Made by a program: the position numbers and the translations under genes
NCBI GenBank assembly: GCA_013407085.1
Contig: JACCGJ010001876.1
Coordinates: 1 to 64,000, forward strand
DNA length: 64,000 nt
DNA from: Atriophallophorus winterbourni
Lineage: Eukaryota > Platyhelminthes > Trematoda > Plagiorchiida > Microphallidae
Direction: 5' to 3'
Notes under the pieces: generated by a model
Seen by the model: only the letters and a program-made list of their open reading frames with translations
The model's database searches: none
What the model was told of the DNA's origin: nothing
Part shown: positions 12,271 to 22,800 of the stretch, piece by piece
Layout of the letters: each line of letters begins with the position of its first letter
How positions within the stretch are numbered: position 1 is the first letter of the stretch

Positions 12271-12869
12271 CACTGGGTAGATGTAAAACACTGGTAATGA
12301 TATCTTTATCTGATTATCTCCTTGACTATATTGCCGATTAGGAGATGCGGCTCACAAGTGCTTGACCTTCTGTCTTTTTCCAAGAAGAAAGAGCTGATAT
12401 TGTGTGTGTTGTGCTTAACTTTCGATACCCGTTTGTTTTGCAAACACCTAACCTAAATTTTCATTTACCTCCTATGGATGTTCGCTTGTGGGTTGCAGTA
12501 ACATGTAAACTTAACGAAGCAGACTTGTAAGTGAACCAGTTGTGTTGAAGTAATTCAATATTTTATCAAGTTGTAAGAAATAAAATGTTTAGTAATTTAT
12601 TCATGGTAGAGTAAGCATATAGCTTTCAATATTGACAGAATGTTTTGTACAGTTAACCGAAAAGTGTTGAAAATAATAATAATGGGTCCAAAGGCCTTAA
12701 AACATACCACACTTGCGTTTGAACTGCACCTTCATGTGTGATTCTTGTGGCATTTGTACAGGTAGACCATCGACCTCATGTATTGGCAACTTTTATGGGT
12801 ATATTGGATGGCAGGTGGTTCAAAGTCGACCGCGTGTGAAGTAAATGGAGATCAATCTGCGATTTATCA
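12271..12869. other. Intergenic, nothing recognised
   Basis: AT-rich, no open frame of note and no recognised repeat. Confidence 0.5.
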
Positions 12870-14335
12870 TGCTGAGTTTGTCATATTTCGATATCATCAG
12901 GGAACATAATATAGTGTGCGGTTATTGTTACGCCTATTACGTTGTGTATATGCATATTGTGATCGACTCTGTTACATGCTTTCGAAAATCGATGTAAACA
13001 CCGTCTACCGAAGTCAGCTGCTTTGATCCAGTCATTACGCGTCAGTATGAGATTCGAGGTACATGGATGGTGCCTGCGGAACCCGTGTATTTCCGTGATC
13101 AGAAGTTTGTTCGTTTCCAGAGGATTCATTATAACATCAGAAACGATGCTCTCCATTTTCTTATAGATTATTGGTAGAAGGGTGATTAGCGGTAATTGTT
13201 TGGCATTGCACGATCACCAGATTTGAATATTGGGGTAATTAGCCCACCTACCCATTGCTGTGACATCTGTTAAACGTCCAACGAACGTTGGGATAAATTG
13301 CTAAATATCCTGGGAGTATATGCGCTATGATAATTAGGGCGTTTCAGTGTATCCGATCGATACCTGGGGAAGCGTTCTAGAGCATGCATAGTACTTTTTG
13401 ATAAACAGTGTCGAGGATAAAAGATTATTCGAAAGATGAGGGTATCTTGAGATTCGGTGTGGCTGCATCGCCGCTTGTTACCTGAATGATGAGTTCGGGG
13501 TGAGATCGAAGCCCGTTTCTCACGTCAACAGATGCAATGGCTAACCCTCTTGAAGATTTGAAAGGAGGTACACCGACTTGCACCGTTCTCCACCAGTTGA
13601 TATACTGGTAGAGGAGTTTTGTGTTTCGCAAGAACTTGTCAGTCAGTTCACACTGATATTAATATCGGTCTTGGCTCTTAAAAGTAATGTTATGGTTCAG
13701 CAAACGTTGATACGATTCCCATTGGAATGGAGTTGGACGAACAGAGTAATCGTACCAAGCTTGGTTACACATTGCCGTGGCTTTTTCAGAGTTATGCAAT
13801 TCTGCTCGAATTTCTGCATTTCTGCGCTGGAGTGTTTTGTACAACGGGTGATAGGTAATGGAATCTAGAAGTTCCTCCGCGAAATATTTTACGGTGATGC
13901 CGGATGACAAACCAGATCAGTTAAAGTCGCCAATATTCAAAATGTGAGTACAGTTCATGGACAAGAATATCCGGATGCACGTAAGCAAGTACAGATCGGT
14001 ATCTTCTGATGCGTTCGGGGAATGGTATATTACAGCCAACAGCACAGAATACCTTCCACGTTATTTGAGGCGGTACCAAAGGACATTCGTATGGGATAAT
14101 CTTTCATAATTAGTTCACTTGAAAACGCTTTATTAAAGCACAAGGTAGACCGCCACATACGGAAGAGTTGCATCATTGGCAAAGCGATTTCAGTGGATAA
14201 TATATCAACAGTGAGCCTGATTTCGTTCGTTGCAATGAGATAGAAATTTTATACAAAATGCAGAAGGCTTAGTTGCGAATTTTTCGAAGGAAGGCTGTCG
14301 GCATTTGTCTAGCACAAATTTGGGGATCCCTTGGT
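12870..14335 (-). mobile_element. Highly decayed CR1-like LINE
   Basis: Seen on the minus strand: endonuclease traces about 14090-13910 (PDILVHELYSHF, then a NIGDFN-like stretch), linker 13910-13425, and RT fragments 13156-12881 (MESIVSDVIMNPLETNKLL, GFRRHHPCTSNLILTRNDW, RFSKACNRVDHN). It resembles the neighbouring 9742-12270 element (both share MESIVSD and SNLILTRN/TNLLLARD) but is much older, with most frames broken. Confidence 0.75.
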
Positions 14336-14662
14336 TGTACAAACCTCGAATATCTAGTGCATTAGTTCAATAATTATAAGCTTGAAAGGCCTTGCTACAA
14401 ATTTTTTCGTGCTTAGTATGCATCATCGATTAATTTAGCATCTGGACAGGTTGGGCAATAACCCGTTACACAATCACCCATCATATCCTAAACAGTGTAA
14501 ATTCATTGGTTAAATAGTTTATCAAATTATTGCACAGGCGAGGACGTTTGATTCTAAAATCGGGAAAAAAGCAGTAAACGGTGAAAGAATCAGCGGGATT
14601 CAATGGTGAAGTACAAATGACAGGAATATGAAGTAAAAAATTAGCTTAGACTCAACGCCGAG
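14336..14662. other. Sequence before gap, nothing recognised
   Basis: AT-rich, no coding signal seen. Confidence 0.45.
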
Positions 14663-15662
14663 NNNNNNNNNNNNNNNNNNNNNNNNNNNNNNNNNNNNNN
14701 NNNNNNNNNNNNNNNNNNNNNNNNNNNNNNNNNNNNNNNNNNNNNNNNNNNNNNNNNNNNNNNNNNNNNNNNNNNNNNNNNNNNNNNNNNNNNNNNNNNN
14801 NNNNNNNNNNNNNNNNNNNNNNNNNNNNNNNNNNNNNNNNNNNNNNNNNNNNNNNNNNNNNNNNNNNNNNNNNNNNNNNNNNNNNNNNNNNNNNNNNNNN
14901 NNNNNNNNNNNNNNNNNNNNNNNNNNNNNNNNNNNNNNNNNNNNNNNNNNNNNNNNNNNNNNNNNNNNNNNNNNNNNNNNNNNNNNNNNNNNNNNNNNNN
15001 NNNNNNNNNNNNNNNNNNNNNNNNNNNNNNNNNNNNNNNNNNNNNNNNNNNNNNNNNNNNNNNNNNNNNNNNNNNNNNNNNNNNNNNNNNNNNNNNNNNN
15101 NNNNNNNNNNNNNNNNNNNNNNNNNNNNNNNNNNNNNNNNNNNNNNNNNNNNNNNNNNNNNNNNNNNNNNNNNNNNNNNNNNNNNNNNNNNNNNNNNNNN
15201 NNNNNNNNNNNNNNNNNNNNNNNNNNNNNNNNNNNNNNNNNNNNNNNNNNNNNNNNNNNNNNNNNNNNNNNNNNNNNNNNNNNNNNNNNNNNNNNNNNNN
15301 NNNNNNNNNNNNNNNNNNNNNNNNNNNNNNNNNNNNNNNNNNNNNNNNNNNNNNNNNNNNNNNNNNNNNNNNNNNNNNNNNNNNNNNNNNNNNNNNNNNN
15401 NNNNNNNNNNNNNNNNNNNNNNNNNNNNNNNNNNNNNNNNNNNNNNNNNNNNNNNNNNNNNNNNNNNNNNNNNNNNNNNNNNNNNNNNNNNNNNNNNNNN
15501 NNNNNNNNNNNNNNNNNNNNNNNNNNNNNNNNNNNNNNNNNNNNNNNNNNNNNNNNNNNNNNNNNNNNNNNNNNNNNNNNNNNNNNNNNNNNNNNNNNNN
15601 NNNNNNNNNNNNNNNNNNNNNNNNNNNNNNNNNNNNNNNNNNNNNNNNNNNNNNNNNNNNNN
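14663..15662. other. Assembly gap (1,000 N)
   Basis: Exactly 1,000 N, a placeholder size. Any open frame crossing it is an artefact. Confidence 0.99.
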
Positions 15663-16016
15663 TGGAGAAGCTTTGTAGCACCCCCCTGGGTTTTCTCGAG
15701 ACCAATGGCTTGTGTTGCGTAATCGAAATGTGGTGGATGAAGGCATTCAGCAGCTTTGGGAAGGGAAACCGGCCAAAATTTCTTATAGCGCGACAAAATA
15801 GACTGATTTTTCTGCTTGTCATGGCTCAATCGCACTGTGTAGTGCAACCAAAGTTGTGCTGGATGATGGCACCCAAATGCTTTTGAATGAGCTTCCAACG
15901 TGGTCATTTGCAGTCTTATGCCCAGTGCTCAGCCAAGTGTGAGAGTCACAGACTTCTGTTCGGTTAGGATATTGCCCGTAAAAATCGCCCTTAGCGTGGT
16001 TTTTTATGCCAAGCAT
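15663..16016 (-). other. Unidentified open stretch abutting gap
   Basis: On the minus strand a frame open from 15907 into the gap encodes about 81 residues starting MTTLEAHSKAFGCHHPAQLW, and an overlapping frame covers 16016-15819. I do not recognise either. It may be the edge of a repeat or of an exon hidden by the gap. Confidence 0.2.
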
Positions 16017-16167
16017 GTGGATGGCCGTACTCGAACTGGGCTCAAACAGATTAAGGCTTTAAATGCTAAAGCGGCTGTATTTGAAATATCTTAATTGTTG
16101 GATTAATTTATTATACTCCTGTCTGTGATGATAATGTCTTCAGTTTTTTTAGTAAGTCGTTATAGCC

Positions 16168-16379
16168 CACGGATGTGCAGCCGTGCACTACTATGCTGCG
16201 CGGATAACACCATGATTTGCCAAAGGTACTGATCTGCGTGCGAAAACACGCAAGTCTCACTGCCTTTTGTCATTTTGTTTTATATCTGTCTGGACCCGGG
16301 CAACCTGACAGTATCTTATCCCACGTGCAGTCTCTGATTCTGCGACACGTTGTCTGGATCCGTGCTTGTGATTTCATAC
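16168..16379 (+). repeat. SINE-A copy 1
   Basis: Near full length, diverged. It carries the central TATCTGTCTGGACCCGGGCAAC block and the CATA-type end, and is followed within about 12 nt by an RTE tail (16391-16470) in the same direction. Confidence 0.75.
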
Positions 16380-16390
16380 ATCACACATAC

Positions 16391-16470
16391 GCGCTTGCTT
16401 ATCTGCTTTTCCTGCTTCATATTGCTTGGCACTTTGTCTGACTCCAGACTTGTGCTTCATGATGATGATG
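16391..16470 (+). mobile_element. RTE-D LINE 3' tail
   Basis: Only the last 80 nt of the RTE-D family: CTTATCTGCTTTTCCTGC, then GGCACTTTGTCTGACTCC, closing in a (GAT)n tail. The same tail follows RTE coding sequence at 25447-25822. Confidence 0.7.
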
Positions 16471-16683
16471 TTGACATCACACATACTCTTTTGAAGATAG
16501 CTATTCGATTCCCACCATATCCTTTCATGATTTTTCCATATCATATACTTGCTGTCCCTGATGATGATGTTAAACGGGCCCGTCATTCTGCTGTGTTGTC
16601 TTGGCCTAGCACATACTACGAATAATCTTTACGAAACATAGATTCCTGTACTTTCTTGATGCTCCAACTTTTACTTTCTGTAG

Positions 16684-16872
16684 ATGGAACAAGCGAAAGA
16701 TATTATCACTGCTCAAAGTGTTTGCCCCATTTGCCACGAGGATTTTGATTTTTACGGTTACGGTCCGTGCAATCATGCCACATGCACCAAATGCATCCTG
16801 AAATTACGAAAATTCCCCGACGATGACTCGAATACCATGAAATGTCCAACTTGTCGCCAAACGCTTGACAAA
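16684..16872 (+). CDS. ZNF598: ZNF598 exon 1 (RING finger)
   Basis: Sixty-three codons. The RING runs from CPIC (14-17) to CPTC (54-57), with CNHATCTKC between. The ATG follows directly on a pyrimidine-rich stretch ending TTTCTGTAG, so it sits at a splice acceptor: either a 5'UTR intron or a spliced-leader addition site. The donor GTTTGT opens a 29-nt intron. Confidence 0.9.
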
Positions 16873-19800
16873 GTTTGTGTGTGTGTTTCTACTCATCGCA
16901 GGTGGTGATCATGGAGAAATTTGTTCCGTTTAGCAGCATCAACATGGAATCCCTGTTGCATGACACGGACTATGATTTTAGATTCTCAAATCCCAGTATT
17001 CGCAGCCACTATCGTGGGTTTTTACGGTCCATTTGCCCGATTTGTCACGAGGAGATGCGGTCATTATCTGCACTTAATCGCCACACAACCATCAATCATG
17101 AACTATCGTACTGTGATCTATGCATTCGTTTCGCTCGGGTATGTTCATGTCTGCTTTGTGATCATTCCTATAGTTGCTGCCGTGTGAGTTTACGTTGATG
17201 AAACCGGCTGAATTGGCTCATCATCGAAGGTGGGATAGGATTAACAAGAAAGGGCACCCTTTATGCAATTTTTGTGAAGAGCGCTTCTATGAATTGGAGG
17301 ACCTTATTCGTCATGTTCGTGATCGACACTTCCTCTGCGATCTTTGTGTCAATACCAGAAGAATGGAAATCTTCAGGTTAGCAGTTCCGCGCACATTGTT
17401 GATGTTGACGTGCTTGACAGACTCCATACCCATATTGGGATCCTTACTTGCAATGAATTGGCTTGATTATTTACCATATAAATCAAGTTTGTTCTGCTTG
17501 AATAAGTTTTGTGGTTTTGAAGAAATGTACTGTTAGCCAGCTGCTGCCAACCCGGAATGGCCGTGCGTGTATTTTGTAACAACATCAAGCATGCCACGGT
17601 TGAAGGTGCACGGTGTGAAATTGTGGATTAACGCGCATGATGAATAATAACATTCAAATTAAACGATGTTGTAAATGTAGCAAGTTGCTTCTTGACAATG
17701 AAAGTAACGAGAGTAGTCGAACTGAAAACGGTATTCCAAAAACGTACGTTATTATATCCACCAATGTCCGTGCTTGCCGTGCACATTCACAATCCGTACG
17801 AAATTGCTTTAGCTAATGAATTTTAAGGGAGGAGAAGCTGTCGTCTTAGTGATGTTATTCATCAGCTCGACGCCTTGTTTCTCTATACTCTAACAATAGA
17901 CACTGTGTCCTGCCATTTATTGTACATTGCCTCTCCATTGCTGTGTTTTCACATCAATAATCATCTGGGTACTCCTAAGCATTTCTATGGATCTAATTTC
18001 ACGAGCGTACTTCGAAAAAATTTGCGATGGAAAGCATTTCGATAATTCAGCTCAAAGTCTGCAGGTGTGTAGTACTTGCAGCTTATCTAAGTTAAAAATA
18101 GACTAAATTTGTTGCGTTTACTAACGAGTCGTTTCCGATTTACACCTGATGGTATGAAAGCGCAAGCCTGATCCAGGCAAAGTGCCGTACAGTCAGAAAC
18201 TGCACGTGGGCTACGATACTGTCAGGTTGCCCAGGCCTAGACATAGACAGATATAGGGGGGAATAGAAATGGTAGTGAGACTCCAGCGGGTTTCAGCATA
18301 GAGCTCACTACTGTTGGCCAATCAATTTAGCACGATGTTAGCCGCACAGCACGTCGCGTAGGCAAATGCATCAAACAGATACAAAAAGACCGCATCGATA
18401 ATTGTCTTTAGTGTACATATATCCAGTTGTGCTGCCCCAGAAACACAATGGTAAACTGATTTCCCACTGATAATGAGCGACAACTGAGAATGTGCAGGAG
18501 TCTCAGTGCCATTATAGCTGTCTGATATCTGTCTAAACCTCTGCAACAGAACAGTGTCTGAGCCTGCGTGTATTACTGTACGATGCTGTGCTATGTGTGA
18601 TTGTTTGTATTTATGTTTCTATTAAATCATATCTTTATACTGGAAAGATGGTGTACAGTCATAAACTGCACGTGAGCTGATGTATGTATGAAAGCACAAT
18701 ACTGATCCAGACAGTGCAGCACAGTCATAGACTGCGCGTGAACTGAGATACTCTCTGGTTGTTCAGACCTGTATAGATATAAGAAATAAAGCGGAAGGTG
18801 AGACTCGTGTGTGTTCGCATGCAGCTCATTGCCGATGACGAGTCAATTTAGCACAGGTTAACCCGCGCAGCGCAGCTGTGCTACACCATTGCTTATCCGT
18901 GCATCAAACTGTTGACCACTTTCCATCTGATTCCTTATGCATATTTTCTCAGGGAGCAATCAGAGCTCTTGGAGCATTATGGTAATTCACACCATTTGTG
19001 CACGGATTGCCGCGCTCAGGAACGCATTTCATGTTTCGCCACCGCGGATCAATTAGGACTACATCGATTTCAAGAACATCCTGGTGCAGTCGCAAGAGAT
19101 CCCAATGCGTGGCTACCCGTCTCAATTATCCCTGCTCCATTGAATTCCAACCGCTTGGGGCCAGGTGAGCCTTTCGTCAATGTTCTACACCTCTCTTTAC
19201 AATTTTTACGAACGTTACTTCATTTTCATGTGGATCAGCAACCATAGTCCTGGCGGATGCCACCAGTACAGGCGTGCGCTATCGTCGCCCAAATCCATCC
19301 GAGTGGACAGGAGATGATTTTCCGTCTTTAGTGTCACAATCGTCCAATGCCAATAGTGACCAATCAACGGTGACTTCTGTTCCCATAACGTCTGCTGCAC
19401 CAGTAACCACATCTTCATCTGCGACACTTGCTCAAACTACTGGCGCCCCAACGCTTGCCGATGTCACATGTCGTGGACGTCATACTCGATTATCTGATGC
19501 TGATTTTCCAGGTTTACCAGGCGCCGGAGACATTGCCACTAGTACGTTTTCAGTTCATACACATCAATCTTTATGCCTTATTCTATAGTGAAATTCGTTT
19601 GCAGTGTACTGCGGTTTTCAATAACACAACCGTTTTTATCGTGTCTTATTGATGACAAGCTCCTTTTGGAGTAGTAAGGGTTTGATAATTCGAGCTTGTA
19701 AGCCACTGTTAGATGTGGGCACAAGCGATTGAACAGGTTGATCGTGCCAACCTTAACCAACACTGGTTTACAACTTCATACCCTCTTTTATTGGTAATGA

Positions 19801-22800
19801 ATCGAAACCGAAAACTTGTCGCACACTCTGATTACCACTGTCCCTGTATCGCTTCCGGGTTCTAATCCGATGTTGTAACATTTCCAACAATTCAAACGCA
19901 ATTCATTGCTTGATTTAAGTCACGCACATCCTGGCTTCAGTTAAGTCGAAGCCCATTGTATCTTGATCCACATGCCCATTGTCAAGTTATTCAAGTTTAG
20001 CATAGTTTGTCATGTGTTTTCGTGTGCGTGGAGGAATGCAGGCAATTTATGATAGTTTATGCAAATCCGTGTGTTTCAACCACATACATATGTGCATTTG
20101 TATTCGTGCCAGCCTTATCCAACGGTGGCTTCAAAGCTCAAGCTTTGTCTAAGTGTCAGAATCTGTTCTTTTTATGTTGCGTCGCCGCCTACAGATTTAA
20201 GTGCAATTTTGTGCAGTTTTAAAGGCAACTACCGTGGCCTGTTTGAACGTTTAACGCGTATTGAGCGCTGTGGTGTATAGTCGTGTTTCACCTTTGCTGG
20301 TAAAACGGTGGCAGACTTTCTTATATGCTGTTCTTCTCAATCGCTTCTACTCAGTTTAATGAATTATTTTAATTTCCACATTGATTGCAGAAACGAAACC
20401 TGTTTGGGCCTCGCAACAAGCTTCTGCCCCAAGTTCAATGCGTCGTCCTGAAGGTAACGTCCACCACAATTTTCCCTACCATCCGAATTTTCATGAAAAT
20501 GCATTTTGAAATGTTTTGCAATTTCGTCCCCGGTTAATCGATCGCTTAGTTCACCACGTGATGCAATGTAACGTGAAATTTGTTTATTTGTTTAAACTTC
20601 TTTCGTCTTTTATGGATAGCTTGTGGTTCAGATGTTGGATGTCTCTCATTCAATGTTTGCCGCGCTTTCCTTAAGTTCTTCCGTGAATTGAGTGTAAATG
20701 TGGGCCTTCAAAACCACCAATATTCCAGTTAAATTATGCCGTGGATGTATGATGTGATGTGATGTGAAAGCACAAGCCTGATCCAGGCAAAGTGCCGCAC
20801 AGTCAGAGACTGTACGTGGGCTGAGATACTGTCAGGTTGCCTAGGCCTAGACAGATATGACAAAAGAAATAGAAAGAAAATGCCGTAGATGTACATGTGT
20901 GCTAGACTTTTGTATGGTTACGCTGTGCTAGATTAATTACCACCTGTTGGTACACATTGCAGTCTTTCTACCGTTATCTGCTCAACTGTATATGTGGATA
21001 CGTTATGGATGTATCTCAATACGTTGAATTTAATGGAACATGTTCTTCCCTGCTGCTAACTGTGAATGGAGTTCATCAAGGTGTAATTCTCTCCCCATTC
21101 TTCTTTTCAATTTACTAATCTGCACTCCCACAGCCACCCTCAAGTCTTGAAAATGGTGATGATGTAGTCATTCGCGGTACCTGAAAACAACTCATCAGAC
21201 ATTCTCTCACCTGCATCCAATGAAAATACTACCTGGTCTGAATAGAGATGTTTATTTTTAAATCCCGAAATCTGTTTAAAACTTGTGTTTGCTAATTTGC
21301 GTGGTGATACATGTGACACCTTTTATGGTAAACTTGAGCTATCTAAAATCCAATCCACATGTATGTATTTTTGTAGGAAATCACAAGCCTGATCCAGGCA
21401 AAGTGCCGCACAGTCAGAGATACTATCAGGTTGCCCAGGCCTTTTGCGTAATCAAATCCACATACCTTATTAGCGAGAAACTTGTCACCCTGTGCGATAA
21501 CATAACCTAAACTCATCATCTTAATTCTATTCGTAATAAAGTAGGCAGCTCTCATGTTACGCGAATCGTCCTCGCTCTCTAGGCGTTACACCTTACCTGA
21601 TCTCTCACTTCGCCCTCTCTTGTATCCAACCTCATCTTTTGTACTACTTTTCCTATACTCCGTTCCCGAAGACTTCGTGCGAATAAGATGTTGTATCGAA
21701 ATTATTTCTCGCGCAAGTTCAAACGCCTACGATCGCATCTCGGAATTTTAATGAAACAACACTTTGTCTTGTGATCGACCTATTAACAGTATTCTTACCG
21801 ATAATTCTCATCCATCCACTTACTTACTTTTGTGCGACTATCTCCTCCTGGAGGATGAGTCGGCTTCTATGAAGGTTCTATGAAGGCTTCTATGAAGGTT
21901 CGGATTTGGGTACAAAGCGGCGTCTCCAGCACCACTCGGCGTTTGTTCGAGTCAGCTTCTCTAGCCTTTGCACAACCAAGTGCAAATGCAGCAGGGAGTT
22001 GCCAGAAAGAGGTGGTCTTCCAGACTCTGTTCCAGGTTTTTCCTCAGGGTTTTATCCCGAAGCCTTTCCCGCGATCGGGTATCCCGCAAGGCAGCGGAGG
22101 TTTAAAATCAGGGTTTTCCTTCCCTTAGATGAAATGCCCTCCCAGGCTAACGAGCTCCATCTGCCCGAAGCAAACTGGTTTTCAGGCGCCAGTCACTCGC
22201 CTTCGCCCTTCTCCTGTTGGTAGAAGCAGTTCCGCCGGGGTCAGGGAGCCACTCGTGCAGGCCAGAAGCTGGAGTTGGTTGTCATAGGCTATTTGAGACG
22301 CATGCCTTATGAGAGCATTTTATAAACAGTGGGAGCTTATCCCCACTGCCACCCCCGGCTATGACAACCTTTGGAAGCCCACCCATCCACGCCACCGAAC
22401 TAGTTAAATCGCAATCTTTTACTACAACTTGATCACAATATATGTTACATTACCATCTCGAACGTCACTGTCAGCGTTCTTTCATCCGTTTCGCCTCAAT
22501 ATATCTCTGTTAAAAGGAAATCGTCATTGAAAATCCAAGAAAACAATTATCTCGTTGATAGTTTTTGTATTGAGCAATGGCGTAAAGCTGAACTTTGGAA
22601 TATCCTGGAAGTAAACTTTCACGTTCTTCCTAAAATTCTCATTCTTCTTCCATTGTATATCTTTCCGGGTAGACTAAACCTTAAAAATCTCAGCCCACAG
22701 GCAGTTTATCTGTGTACAGCACTTCGCTTGGATCCTGACCTTTGACTTCATAAATGGAATGCATGCCAATGTGGTCTTTGTTATCGACATGATCACGGGA

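Larger units (their letters stand above)
17377..18952 (+). other. ZNF598 intron 3
   Basis: A 1,576-nt intron with GT/AG ends, holding three SINE-A copies (18152-18372, 18428-18562, 18680-18905). Nothing coding was seen in 17640-18150. Confidence 0.8.

Noticed and set aside
14600..15907. Open frames of 364-435 codons on the minus strand
   Set aside because: They exist only because they cross 1,000 N; real sequence covers fewer than 90 codons.
21825..21870. GGATGAGTCGG at the start of Rep-B as a hammerhead core
   Set aside because: It lacks the CUGA start of the core and there is no GAAA arm in the right place.
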